A stretch of DNA of 64,000 bases, from contig NZ_SSMX01000004.1 of assembly GCF_004799515.1 (NCBI RefSeq), positions 124,001 to 188,000 on the forward strand, written 5' to 3'. The stretch is from Phenylobacterium sp. Lineage in GTDB: Bacteria; Pseudomonadota; Alphaproteobacteria; Caulobacterales; Caulobacteraceae. This document shows, one piece after another, positions 16,736 through 25,149 of this stretch. The notes below the pieces were generated by a model, which did not search any database, was not told the origin of the DNA, and was given only the letters and a program-made list of their open reading frames with translations. A program made the translations under genes and the position numbers. Position 1 is the first letter of the stretch; every line of letters begins with the position of its first letter.

Positions 16736-19429
16736 TTAGAAGGCCTCGGTGAACCGCACCGTCACCGTCCGCGGCCGCAGCGGCACGTCGGAACGGATGA
16801 ACTGCGCGGTGCTCGAGAAGGTTGAGGCGTGGCTGTCGCCGAGGTTCTCGCCGATCAGGCGCACCGACCACTTGTCGTGGCTGACGCCGACCGAGGCCCC
16901 AAATTCGGCGTAGGCCGGCAGCACGAAGCGCAGGTAGGTGGTGTCCGGGATCGGGTTCTCGTTCGGCGCGGTGGTGGGCGTGTAGTTGGCCGGCTGGGTG
17001 AACATCTTGCCCACATAGTTCACGTCGGCCTGCGCGAAGACCTTGTACTCGTCGACCGGCGCCCACTCGTAGCGGGCGACGAAGTTGCCCTGGAACTTCG
17101 GCGCGTAGGCGGACACGCCGCCCTTGACGCCGTACGGGTTCACGAACGGCTGGCCCTTCACCTCGGTGATGCACTGGCCGAAGGTGGGCGAGGCCGGTTC
17201 GTTGTCGGTGAGGCAGGGCGAGTTCGACTGGGTGTTGTCGTTGTAGGTCGCCGAGCCTTGTAGGGTGAGTTCCTCGACCGGGCGCGCCACGAACTGCAGC
17301 TCTGCGCCCTTGATCGTGTAGCTGGGGCCGTTGACCAGGAAGGTCGTGTTGCCCAGGCAGCACGGCTGGTAGAGCGCGATCTGAACGTTGTCCCATTCCA
17401 TGTAGTAGGCGGACAGGTTCACCTGCAGGCGGTGGTCGAGGAGCTCCTTCTTGAGGCCGACTTCGTAGTTGGTCAGGGTGTCGGGGGCGTAGGACACCGG
17501 CGAGGCGAACTGCGGGACGCCGTTCTCGTCGTCGGCGGTGTTGCGGCCGAAGCGGCTGAAGCCGCCCGGACGGAAGCCCTCCGAATAGGTGAAGTAGACC
17601 AGGGTGTCGGTCATCGGCTTCCAGGTGACGTTGCCCCGGCTCTTGAAGCCGCTGAACCTGGATTTCAGATGCTCGGCGTTGATGTTGACGTCCGGCGCGC
17701 AGACCAGGACGTCGAGGCAGCCGCTGTTGGTGTGGTAGACCGAACCGGTCTCGTCCTCGTCGTAGTTGAAGTAGCGGGTCCCCGCCGTGACGGTCAGGAC
17801 GTTCGGGATGATGTCGAAGTCGAGCGAAGCGAAGAAGGCGTACTGGGAGTAGCCGCGCTGCACCTCTTCACCGAAGCCGGTGTTGTCGGGGCGGACGCCC
17901 GGGGCGTTCGTTGTCGAGCCCGGGAAGGGCGCATCGTTGCCGAGGCAGGGCAGGCCGCCGCCGAGCGCGTTGGCCAGGTTGTTGCCCTCGCCGCAGGCCG
18001 GCACGGTCTTGTAGTTGAAGTCCATCGTGTCTTCGATGCGGAAGTTCTCGTAGTAGGCCCCGACCAGGCCGCGAAGGCGCCAGGTGTCCGGCGTGCTGGC
18101 CCGGACTTCCTCGCTGAAGTGGGTGTTTTGAACCTGGTCGTGCCAGCTGGTGATCGGCGAGTAGCAGGTCAGCGGGGTGCCCTTGCCCAGCAGGCCCGAG
18201 GTGCCGCCGGTGCACTCGTAGTACTGGCCGTAGAGCGTCCGTGAATAGTTGGTGTAGTCCATCTGCTGGTTAATGTGCCGGGACATATAGCCCCCGGTGT
18301 AGACCAGCTTGAAGTCGCCCAGCTTGCCGTTCACGGTCCAGGCCGTGTTGTTGAAGCTGTCCTTGTCGTAGGTCGGCGTGAAGGCGGTGATCTCCAGCGG
18401 CTTCAGGGGCTGGAAATCGGACCCGACGGGGTAGGTGCTCGAAAGCCCTTCCGCGTCCATGGTCTGCAGGCTCTCGGTGATGAGGGCGTTCCAGTCGTTG
18501 TTGAAGTCGTAAAGCACCTCGACCCGGCCGCCCACGTGCGTGACCGGGTTCCAGTCCTTCTTCGCCACGGCGTTGTTGTTGACCTGCTCCTGGGACGCGT
18601 TCGGGATCGTGCACCCGCCGTGCTGGGTCCCGGCCGGCAGGCCGTTGGGGCAGATGCCGTTGGTCGGCTTGATGCCGAAGTAGGAGTTGTTGTCCTGGTT
18701 CGACCGGGTGAAGGTCGAGGGCACGTTGTCGATGTAGCCGCCCTGCCGGTCGTTGTAGATCACCGCGCGGACGCCGAGCACGTCCTTGATGATCGGGATG
18801 TTCAGGACCGCGGTCAGGCTGGTGTTCGGATCGCCGCTGTGGGCCATGACGCCGTAGCTGGCGTCCACGCTGCCCGCGAAGTCGTCGAGCTTGGGCTTGT
18901 TGGTGATGTAGCGCACCACGCCGGCCTGGGCGCCGCCGCCGAACAGGGTGCCTTGCGGACCCTCCAGGATCTCCACCCGCTCCATGTCGGCCAGGAACAG
19001 GTCCAGGTTGCGCGACGGGAACTGCATGGACTGTTCGTCCAGGTAGAGGCCGACGTTCGGGAAGTTGCCGACCGTGGCGCTGGACTGGCCGCCGGCGAAA
19101 CCGGCCGAGAGGCCGCGCATGAAGATGTTGCCCTGGCCGGGGCCGTTCTTGGCGAACTCGACGTTGGGCGTGAAGCGGAACAGGTCCTCGACCGTGTCGA
19201 TGTTGTTGTTCTGCAGGGTCTTCGTCGAGAAGGCCTGGATGGTCATCGGGACGGTCTGGATGGTCTCCTCGCGGTGCTGCGCGGTGACGACCAGCTCTTC
19301 GATGGTGGCGTTGTTGTCCGACGACGCCGCAGCCGCCGCAGCAGCAGCGGCGTCCGCCGCCGCGGCCGATCCAGCCGCGCCAGCCAGGATCGCGGCCACG
19401 GCGCAGGAAACTAGGTACCTGGTCTTCAT
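16736..19429 (-). CDS. TonB-dependent receptor, 897 aa
   Basis: Signal peptide MKTRYLVSCAVAAILAGAAG is followed by an alanine tract and the plug domain: IEELVVTAQHREE (TonB-box region), QTVPMTIQAFSTKTL, VERVEILEGPQGTLFGGGA-type plug motif (MERVEILEGPQGTLFGGG), then VVRYITNKP. The barrel ends with IGENLGDS and TVTVRFTEAF; the final Phe is the Bam recognition residue. It imports a large substrate across the outer membrane with energy from TonB-ExbBD. The plug closely follows the sphingomonad/caulobacter class annotated for complex organic nutrients; substrate unknown. Several paired cysteines in extracellular loops (for example CCLGN) are notable. ATG 19429 starts the signal peptide directly. 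Confidence 0.92.
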   Translation of the reverse strand: MKTRYLVSCAVAAILAGAAGSAAAADAAAAAAAAASSDNNATIEELVVTAQHREETIQTVPMTIQAFSTKTLQNNNIDTVEDLFRFTPNVEFAKNGPGQGNIFMRGLSAGFAGGQSSATVGNFPNVGLYLDEQSMQFPSRNLDLFLADMERVEILEGPQGTLFGGGAQAGVVRYITNKPKLDDFAGSVDASYGVMAHSGDPNTSLTAVLNIPIIKDVLGVRAVIYNDRQGGYIDNVPSTFTRSNQDNNSYFGIKPTNGICPNGLPAGTQHGGCTIPNASQEQVNNNAVAKKDWNPVTHVGGRVEVLYDFNNDWNALITESLQTMDAEGLSSTYPVGSDFQPLKPLEITAFTPTYDKDSFNNTAWTVNGKLGDFKLVYTGGYMSRHINQQMDYTNYSRTLYGQYYECTGGTSGLLGKGTPLTCYSPITSWHDQVQNTHFSEEVRASTPDTWRLRGLVGAYYENFRIEDTMDFNYKTVPACGEGNNLANALGGGLPCLGNDAPFPGSTTNAPGVRPDNTGFGEEVQRGYSQYAFFASLDFDIIPNVLTVTAGTRYFNYDEDETGSVYHTNSGCLDVLVCAPDVNINAEHLKSRFSGFKSRGNVTWKPMTDTLVYFTYSEGFRPGGFSRFGRNTADDENGVPQFASPVSYAPDTLTNYEVGLKKELLDHRLQVNLSAYYMEWDNVQIALYQPCCLGNTTFLVNGPSYTIKGAELQFVARPVEELTLQGSATYNDNTQSNSPCLTDNEPASPTFGQCITEVKGQPFVNPYGVKGGVSAYAPKFQGNFVARYEWAPVDEYKVFAQADVNYVGKMFTQPANYTPTTAPNENPIPDTTYLRFVLPAYAEFGASVGVSHDKWSVRLIGENLGDSHASTFSSTAQFIRSDVPLRPRTVTVRFTEAF

Positions 19430-19542
19430 GTTGAGCCCCCGAGACATCGCCGCGCAGAACCGTCCGTATGCGCGGCCTATGATGGAGCTGGGCTATGGGC
19501 GACCGGCGTGACGGCTCGGTGATGCCGACGCGTCAGGGATTT

Positions 19543-19560
19543 GACTGTTCTCCGACAGTC
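19543..19560. promoter_or_regulatory. Inverted repeat upstream of the TonB-receptor gene
   Basis: GACTGT (19543-19548) and ACAGTC (19555-19560) form a perfect dyad separated by six bases, about 114 bases before the receptor start. It could be an operator or a small hairpin. No regulator gene lies next to it. Confidence 0.35.
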
Positions 19561-19696
19561 GCGTGACATCGTTCCGCGGAAATGCGCGCCCACCGAGGGG
19601 AAACCGCTCCGGCAGGTGATCCTTCTACGGACGACCCATTTCCGAAGGCGATTTTCGGGACGCCTTCCGGAGTGTGGCTTCAGGGAGACTATGGCC

Positions 19697-20653
19697 TCAG
19701 GGTTCGCCCGGTCCCGCCACCTTCAGCCCCCGCGCCTCCAGGCGCGCGACCACGCCGTTCTCGGCCAGCAGGCGGCGCAGGCCCACCACGGCCACCGCCT
19801 TGCCCGGCGTCTGCAGGGCGGCGGCGATGTCGGCGGCCTGGTCCTCCGCCTCGCGGGCCCAGAGCTCCGCCCCGCCGGCCAGGATCAGCAGGCAGCGGTC
19901 GAAGCCGCGCGGCGCGGCGAGCGCGCCCGCCACATCGCCCCGCGCCCAGGCCTCCGCCGCCCGCCGCGCCGGCGCCTCGCCCGCCTCCACGTCATCCAGG
20001 GCATAGCCCAGGCACTCGGCCTGCACGGCGGGCGTCATCCCGGCCATGGCCTTCTGGACGAGCGGCATGGCCGGATAGCGCGCCGAGCTCTGGGGCTTGA
20101 GGCCCTGGCGGCGCGCCAGCCCCCAGACCTGCGGCTCGACGGAGCGCCAGCCGTCGCGCGATTCGCGCAGCAGGAACGCCCCGGCCGCCATCGGCTGCCA
20201 ATGGGAATAGCGGTCGGCCGCCTTTCCGCCCCGCGCCACATCCGCCGCCCAGCGCCCGGCCAGCGCCGGCGGCAGGCCGGCCTCCATAGGCGTCTTGGAC
20301 TTCAGTTGCGCGCGCAGGCGCAAGGCCGCCGGGATGTCGCGCAGGCCCGCCTGGAAGCTGGGCGACCCGACCACGGCCTTGGCTCCGGTCAGCCGCCGCT
20401 CCAGCACCGTGCGGTCCCAGCCCACCTTCGGCGGGACCGCCCCGTCGGGAACGCCCAGGATGTAGACGACCGACCCCTTGCCCTCGACCCGCCACCAGGG
20501 CGGCCCGGGCTCGCGCGCCTGCACCACCAGTTCGCTGACCACCGTCCCTTCCGGGTCGGCCACCGACGAAGGCGGCGCGGGCGCGGCCGGCCACGCCAGG
20601 CTCAAGGCCACAGCCACCAAGATCCCGCCGGTGCGGCCACGCCTGACGCCCAT
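19697..20653 (-). CDS. TraB/GumN family protein, 318 aa
   Basis: Begins with a signal peptide-like stretch (GGILVAVALSLAWPAAPAPP) and then PPWWRVEGKGSVVYILGVPD, the N-terminal signature of TraB/GumN proteins, where the usual motif is LWxVxxxGxxxYLxGTxH. The usual His of the GTxH motif is replaced (GVPD), so the erythromycin-esterase/Tiki-like metal site may be lost. The remainder is helical, ending in LQTPGKAVAVVGLRRLLAENGVVARLEARG, the conserved C-terminal GxxHLxGxxGVxxLLxxxG region, again without its His. It looks like a secreted, possibly non-catalytic family member. It has its own promoter region shared with the gene at 20818. Confidence 0.75.
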   Translation of the reverse strand: MGVRRGRTGGILVAVALSLAWPAAPAPPSSVADPEGTVVSELVVQAREPGPPWWRVEGKGSVVYILGVPDGAVPPKVGWDRTVLERRLTGAKAVVGSPSFQAGLRDIPAALRLRAQLKSKTPMEAGLPPALAGRWAADVARGGKAADRYSHWQPMAAGAFLLRESRDGWRSVEPQVWGLARRQGLKPQSSARYPAMPLVQKAMAGMTPAVQAECLGYALDDVEAGEAPARRAAEAWARGDVAGALAAPRGFDRCLLILAGGAELWAREAEDQAADIAAALQTPGKAVAVVGLRRLLAENGVVARLEARGLKVAGPGEP

Positions 20654-20817
20654 TGCCCAGTCTTGCCCGCCGACTGAGGCGGCTCAAGGGCGGGCCGGGG
20701 CAGGCGGCTCGGGATAGATGCGGCCCGGACTTAAGGCTGGGATAGCGCGCTTTTTCCTGAGACCATCGGGATTGCCAGGGGCGACCGTTCCAGTTCGCCG
20801 CAGCGAAGGGGGCCAGC

Positions 20818-21264
20818 TTGACGACGTCGAGAACGGTCAAGGACCTGGGAAACCCGGTCGCCAACGCCGCCCTCCTGGCCTGGGAGAGCATCACCCACCC
20901 CCTGACCGCGACGGACTTCGCCGTCGAGGAGGAGGAGCAGGAGGACCCTTTCCATTTCGACCCCGGGGCGGTCAGGGGCCTCGTCGGGTTCACCCAGACG
21001 ACTCCGCCAAAGCGGCCCGCCCGCGAGCCCAAGAAGGCCGCCGGTTCCAAGAGCCCGTCGCCCAGCGGCCCCTACTTCAAGCTGGTGTTCTGCGCCGTGC
21101 TGGCGCTCACCGCGCTGGCGATGGTGGGCTATTTCGTGATGGCGATGCTGCTCCCCGACCAGATCGGCGAGACCAGGAAGTCGGCCCTCGAGTTCGCCAA
21201 GACCATCGGCCAGACGGGCTTCGGCGCCATGGTCGGCCTGCTCGGCGGCAAGGTGGTGAAGTAG
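20818..21264 (+). CDS. Single-pass membrane protein of unknown function, 148 aa
   Basis: TTG start at 20818 with GAAGGGGG seven bases upstream. The N-terminal 85 residues are polar with an acidic run (EEEEQEDPFHFDPG) and a basic, Pro/Lys/Ser-rich linker. One transmembrane helix follows (KLVFCAVLALTALAMVGYFV), then a short amphipathic tail with KSALEFAKTIGQTGFGAMVG and a glycine-rich end. No known domain. Orientation by the positive-inside rule puts the charged N-terminus in the cytoplasm. It converges on the dienelactone hydrolase gene with only 3 bases between stops. Confidence 0.65.
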   Translation: MTTSRTVKDLGNPVANAALLAWESITHPLTATDFAVEEEEQEDPFHFDPGAVRGLVGFTQTTPPKRPAREPKKAAGSKSPSPSGPYFKLVFCAVLALTALAMVGYFVMAMLLPDQIGETRKSALEFAKTIGQTGFGAMVGLLGGKVVK

Positions 21265-21267
21265 CGG

Positions 21268-22005
21268 CTAGGTCAGGGCGCGGCCGTAGAGCGCGAACAG
21301 TTCGCGCCAGCCCCGCTCGGCGGCCGGGGCGTCGTAGACGGGCATGTCCGGCTTCATCCAGCCGTGCAGCTTGCCCTCGTAGAATTCGCTTCTGTACCTC
21401 ACGCCCGCCGCGGCCAGGGCGGCCTCGAAGCGTTCCGCCATCTCCGGCGGATAGCTGTGATCCTTGTCGGCGATGGCGATGTAGACCTCGGCCTTGATCT
21501 TGCCCAGCAGCAGGTGCGGGCTGGTGGCCTGGTCGGTGGCGAGGTTGCCGCCATGGAAACTGGCCGCCGCCCCGATCCGGTCCGGATAGTAGGCGGCCGC
21601 GGTCAGGGCCATCCCGCCGCCCATGCAGAACCCGACCGTGCCGATCTTGGTCTTCGCCACGTCCGTCCGGCTGTCGAGGTAGGCGATGAAGGACGCCGTA
21701 TCCTCCGCGGCCTTGTGGTTGTCCGTGCTGCCCATCAGCGGGCCGACGATGGCGCGGAAGTCGCCCTTCAGGACCTCCTTGGGATCGAGCGGGCCGTAGG
21801 GGCCATGGCGATAATAGAGATCGGGCAGCAGGACGACGTAGCCCTGGTTCGCCACATGGGTCGCCATCTCGACCATTCCGGGCCGGATGCCGAAGCCGTC
21901 CATGTAGAAGATCACGCCAGGCCAGGGCCCCGCGCCCTCCGGGGTCAGGACATGGGCCCTGCAAGGGCCATCCGTGGCCTGAAGGGTGACCTGTTCCTGG
22001 CTCAT
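21268..22005 (-). CDS. Dienelactone hydrolase family protein, 245 aa
   Basis: An alpha/beta hydrolase of the DLH family. The nucleophile elbow GFCMGGGMAL puts Cys127 where most hydrolases have Ser, the family hallmark. The acid is in IADKDHSYPPEM (Asp180 or Asp182) and the histidine is His214 in KLHGWMKPD. The N-terminus has VIFYMDGFGIRPGMVEMA. GAGGAG precedes the ATG. Classic members open dienelactones in chloroaromatic catabolism, but most genomic copies have unknown esters as substrates. The SnoaL-like gene upstream on the same strand may be co-transcribed. Confidence 0.88.
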   Translation of the reverse strand: MSQEQVTLQATDGPCRAHVLTPEGAGPWPGVIFYMDGFGIRPGMVEMATHVANQGYVVLLPDLYYRHGPYGPLDPKEVLKGDFRAIVGPLMGSTDNHKAAEDTASFIAYLDSRTDVAKTKIGTVGFCMGGGMALTAAAYYPDRIGAAASFHGGNLATDQATSPHLLLGKIKAEVYIAIADKDHSYPPEMAERFEAALAAAGVRYRSEFYEGKLHGWMKPDMPVYDAPAAERGWRELFALYGRALT

Positions 22006-22095
22006 GCGGCGCTCCTCGGGATGTCCGTGTTCAGGCGGCTAGCCCGCTTTTATCTCCCGCTGATGTCACCCGTGCGGCCAAAAGCAGGGACAGGC

Positions 22096-22485
22096 CTAAG
22101 GCCTCCACTGCCCCGTGCTCAGGTGTTCGTGCGCGATCCGCCAGCCGGCGCCGGGCGTCTTGCGGAAGACCCGCGTGCCCCGCCCGCCGCCGCCGACCTC
22201 GGCCTCGCCGACCCGGCCGGACCAGGCGAAGCTGTAGATCGCCGCCGCGGCGTCTTCGGTCTCGGACACCCAGGCCTGGTCCAGGGTCGAATAGCTGTAG
22301 TCCGCGACCACCTTCCAGCTCGCCGTCATGAGCGCCGCGAAGGCCTCCTTCCCCACGACGGCTGTCCCGTTGCTGTAGAAGAACACCACGTCGTCGGTGA
22401 GCAGGGCGAGCGCGCCCTCGATGTCCCGCCGGATCAGGGCCGCCGTGAACACGGCCGTGCAGGCCTGGGCAGAGTCTGCGGACAT
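22096..22485 (-). CDS. SnoaL/NTF2-like protein, 129 aa
   Basis: From ATG 22485 the protein runs ACTAVFTAALIRRDIEGALA then LLTDDVVFFYSNGTAVVGKE, the helix-helix-strand start of the cone-shaped NTF2/SnoaL fold, and ends with the strands TRVFRKTPGAGWRIAHEHLS. The WRIxHxHxS ending is typical of the calcium/calmodulin-kinase-association-like subgroup. Such proteins act as small enzymes or binding proteins in the cytoplasm; a specific reaction cannot be assigned. It lies upstream of the dienelactone hydrolase gene with a 90-base gap. Confidence 0.8.
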   Translation of the reverse strand: MSADSAQACTAVFTAALIRRDIEGALALLTDDVVFFYSNGTAVVGKEAFAALMTASWKVVADYSYSTLDQAWVSETEDAAAAIYSFAWSGRVGEAEVGGGGRGTRVFRKTPGAGWRIAHEHLSTGQWRP

Positions 22486-22531
22486 GGGCGGCTTCCTTGT
22501 TCGATATGCGCAAAACGTCGGGGCGCCCTTA

Positions 22532-22660
22532 ATTCCGCTCATCTCGGCGGAAGCAGGGACCCAGGTGTTTTCGTGCTTCCGAGGCTCCGCGACTACAGCG
22601 TCGCCAGGCCGATGGCCGCAATGAAAAACCTCGGTCCCCGCGTTCGCGGGGAAAGCGGAT
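22532..22660. repeat. Palindromic repeat, family A (diverged copy)
   Basis: TTCCGCTCATCTCGGCGGAA then CAGGGACCCAGG on the left and CCTCGGTCCCCGCGTTCGCG then GGGAAAGCGGATGAA on the right form the same two-arm layout as the element at 801-926, with more mismatches. It fills the gap between the SnoaL-like and the 154-aa hypothetical genes. Confidence 0.6.
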
Positions 22661-22676
22661 GAAGGAGAGCTGTGGA

Positions 22677-23141
22677 CTAGCTTCGCAATTGCGCGAGGTC
22701 CGCCGCCAGCAGCCGGCGATCCTCGGCGTCGGAGACCTGGTCCGCCAGGGCTTCGGCGCGCGCGAGGTGGTCGGCCAGGCCCGGGCGGCCGGGCTCCAGG
22801 CTCACCGCCCGCGCCAAGGCCTCATAGGCGTAGCCCCGATGGAACGGTCCGAGGTCGGCGCTGTAGCCCAGACAGGTCTCGGCGTGGCGCATAGCCTCCG
22901 CGGCGTTGCCCAGCAGCGCCTGGATTCGCGAGGCCTGCCAGTATCCGACCGAGAGGTTCTTGTCGGTGCAGTCTGGCCGGTTCATCCAATGGTAGATCGA
23001 CGCCTGGTTCAGCGCGACCATCAGGCGGTCGTCGGCCTCCGTGCGATCCGGCTTGTCGATCAGGTCCCAGGCCTGGTTGAAGCACGCGGCGGAGAAGTGC
23101 TTGTGCGCCGCCGCGACGTCGATGACCGCTTTTCCGACCAT
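22677..23141 (-). CDS. Hypothetical helical protein, 154 aa
   Basis: The ATG at 23141 is preceded by AAGGGA on the minus strand, which decides the start over a longer random-looking frame. The product is all helix: HFSAACFNQAWDLIDKPDRT, then DDRLMVALNQASIYHWMNRP, WQASRIQALLGNAAEAMRHA and YAYEALARAVSLEPG. The alternating small/large pattern suggests two or three TPR-like repeats. Related hypothetical proteins occur in many bacteria, but I know no assigned function. No signal peptide, so cytoplasmic. Confidence 0.7.
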   Translation of the reverse strand: MVGKAVIDVAAAHKHFSAACFNQAWDLIDKPDRTEADDRLMVALNQASIYHWMNRPDCTDKNLSVGYWQASRIQALLGNAAEAMRHAETCLGYSADLGPFHRGYAYEALARAVSLEPGRPGLADHLARAEALADQVSDAEDRRLLAADLAQLRS

Positions 23142-23527
23142 TGAGATCCCTTTCAGAAGCGCCGACGCGCGGCGGTTCCCTATGGACCGCCGAGGCCCCG
23201 CGTTTATTCGCGATGTCTCCGCCAGCTTCGCTGACAGCTTTCCCGATGGGGAGCGATTTGCCCCGCATCGCCCCCGCCGGGGACACATCCTGCCTTCAAT
23301 CCCACGGTTGAGGCGAGCCTTGGCGTTGAGGCCGGGACTAGCTGCTTTTGAATCGTTGCGGACGTTCACAAGGAACACCTCGGGCCACGGGCCCAGGTCC
23401 GCCTTCGACCCGTTGCGAACGTCGGGCGGGTCTGCTTTGAAGGCGAAGGCGGCGGCGGGGCTATCCAGCTTTCCTGCGCCAAGCCATCTGCCACAGCGGC
23501 AGTTTATGGGGCGATGGGGGAATATTC
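23142..23527. other. 386-base intergenic region upstream of the proton-channel pair
   Basis: No gene is supported here. It must contain the promoter of the gene at 23528 and of the leftward gene at 23141. Bases 23279-23323 are a copy of a 45-base repeat also found at 26784-26828 (about 38 of 45 identical by eye; shared core GCGAGCCTTGG). The segment CAGCTTCGCTGACAGCT (23223-23239) also occurs in the repeat at 28821-28970. The region is thus partly built from repeat debris. Confidence 0.6.
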
Positions 23528-24457
23528 GTGCGTATAGCTGAGATATTTGCGTCCAGTTCGTTTCTGTTTTTCTATTCCGGGTTGCTGGTGTTGCTGACGG
23601 GCGTCGCGATCCTCCGCAATCATATGTCGCTGATCGCCGAGGCCAAGGTCACGCGCGAAATCATCGGGATCGTCGACGCCGCTCACGCGCGTGACCCCTC
23701 CGGCAAGGTCGAGCAGCTGGTTCTGCTGAACGACTCCACCGGCGCCCGCATCCTGACGAACGACGCGTGCCGCAGCGACGACCTTGGGGAGCGCAAGGTC
23801 TGGCGGAACCCGAAATCCGCGACCGCGAGGGCGACCGCCAGCTACCTGGGCGCGATGGCCGCCCTGCCTGCGGAGCGCCACAGCCTCGAAGGATTGCGTC
23901 CGGCAAGGACCATGATCGAGGACGAGTACCGGCGGCTTCACCGGGGCCTGAGCGGTTTTGGCGACTTCATCATCCGTCTGTCGCTCCTCGGCACGTTCAT
24001 GGGCCTCATCGCCGCGCTATCCATCGCCAGCGCGAACATCGGCGCCGCGCAAGGATCGGCCGACGTTCAAAGCGCTCACATGCGGGACTTCATCCAGGTC
24101 CTGCTGGCGACGGCGGCCAACAAATTCTGGATATCGGCGGTGGGCGTCGGGTGCGCTCTGGTCGTGCAGATCTACCGCGCGAGCGTGGAGCGGGCGGCGC
24201 ACATCGCGCGGCTTGGAGACGCGTTCGACCATGCGCTGACCGATCCCGAGATCGCCGCGGCCTGGTGCCCGCCGATGGCCGCCGACGGGGATGTCGACCT
24301 CAGGTTCGTGAAGGCCGCCGTCCTCGACCGGATATCGAAATTGGATCTTGAGCCCCTCAACGAGGCGCTCGCCGAGACAGCCGCCGCCATCAAGGCGAAC
24401 GCCGGGCGCTCTGTCATCACCTTTGGGCCCGAGCTGTCGCGGCGGAGCGGCGAGTGA
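23528..24457 (+). CDS. MotA/TolQ/ExbB-like (ZorA-like) channel protein, 309 aa
   Basis: GTG start with GGGGGA six to seven bases upstream. Three hydrophobic helices are seen at about 11-29, 147-168 and 200-217. The last two carry the family signature: IIRLSLLGTFMGLIAALSIA (consensus GLLGTxxGxIxAL) and LATAANKFWISAVGVGCALV (consensus xxALxTSxxGLxxAI). Such proteins form the pentameric stator of proton-driven motors (MotA, ExbB, TolQ, ZorA). Residues 31-146 form a cytoplasmic domain, and a 90-residue tail follows the last helix; there is no long coiled-coil tail as in Zorya ZorA. The stop overlaps the next gene (TGATG), so the two are translationally coupled. Confidence 0.75.
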   Translation: MRIAEIFASSSFLFFYSGLLVLLTGVAILRNHMSLIAEAKVTREIIGIVDAAHARDPSGKVEQLVLLNDSTGARILTNDACRSDDLGERKVWRNPKSATARATASYLGAMAALPAERHSLEGLRPARTMIEDEYRRLHRGLSGFGDFIIRLSLLGTFMGLIAALSIASANIGAAQGSADVQSAHMRDFIQVLLATAANKFWISAVGVGCALVVQIYRASVERAAHIARLGDAFDHALTDPEIAAAWCPPMAADGDVDLRFVKAAVLDRISKLDLEPLNEALAETAAAIKANAGRSVITFGPELSRRSGE

Positions 24458-25101
24458 TGCCTGTTCGATTGCGGCGAGGCTCAAGCTCCAGGGCGCCGGC
24501 GGCCGATGAAGGACCGTTCGCGTCCTTCACGGACCTGTTCATCGGGATCCTGTTTCTATTCCTGATCCTGGTGGCCGCCCTCATGCTGATGCACCAGGAA
24601 GCCGTTCAACGGGAAAAGGTTGACGTGCAGTTGATGTCTCAGCGGATCCAGCAGATGCAGGCCAAGCTCGACGCGGTCCCCAAACCATTGCCCGAGCAGC
24701 CGGCGTTCCGCCTGGGGATCGTCTTCAACATCTACCAGAGGCCGGCCGTCTTTGATGGTCAGGGTTGGACCTATTCGCGCACGGTTCGGGTGTTCCGCGC
24801 GCCGACCGGGGACTGCATCAACACCGTCTGGCTGCGCAGCAACCTGAGCACGGCCTGGATGCCGCCCCTCGAAGCCGAGAAGATTCCCACGCCCGATCAG
24901 CGGGATATTCTCCAGAAATTCCAGCCCTGCGGAATTTCCGCCTCGGGCGATCATTGGGATTCGGCGACGGAGACCGGCGACCTGAAGCGAATAACGCCGG
25001 TTCTCTATAGTGGAACCGTCACCCTGCATGAGAAGGAGGGCGATGTTAAACTTGAGATACAGTATAGAGTCTTGGGCATCTACGATGACTATTTCCGTTG
25101 A
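24457..25101 (+). CDS. MotB/ZorB-like single-pass partner protein, 214 aa
   Basis: Starts in the TGATG overlap (GTG at 24454 is an alternative). Residues 20-45, PFASFTDLFIGILFLFLILV, form one transmembrane helix opening with an Asp (Asp26) at the place of the proton-carrying Asp of MotB, ExbD and ZorB. A short coiled coil (about 46-75) follows, then a beta-rich outer domain with two cysteines (Cys120, Cys158) and no OmpA/peptidoglycan-binding motif. That last domain is not one I recognise. With the upstream protein it fits a 5:2-type proton-driven stator with a novel periplasmic module. No effector gene of the ZorC/ZorD/ZorE kind follows; the next gene is a secreted hydrolase. Confidence 0.72.
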   Translation: MPVRLRRGSSSRAPAADEGPFASFTDLFIGILFLFLILVAALMLMHQEAVQREKVDVQLMSQRIQQMQAKLDAVPKPLPEQPAFRLGIVFNIYQRPAVFDGQGWTYSRTVRVFRAPTGDCINTVWLRSNLSTAWMPPLEAEKIPTPDQRDILQKFQPCGISASGDHWDSATETGDLKRITPVLYSGTVTLHEKEGDVKLEIQYRVLGIYDDYFR

Positions 25102-25149
25102 TCCCAGCCCCGCAAGGCCGCCCGTCCAGCCGGCGCCGCTGAGGAACCT

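Noticed and set aside
16667..17396. N-terminal extension of the TPR-sulfotransferase into the TonB gene
   Set aside because: The extra frame reads through the receptor gene and its terminator and has no TPR pattern; ATG 16667 gives the natural start.
23528..25101. Complete Zorya defence system
   Set aside because: Only ZorA/ZorB-like parts are present. No helicase, nuclease or ZorC/D/E-type gene is adjacent, so I report a ZorAB-like pair only.
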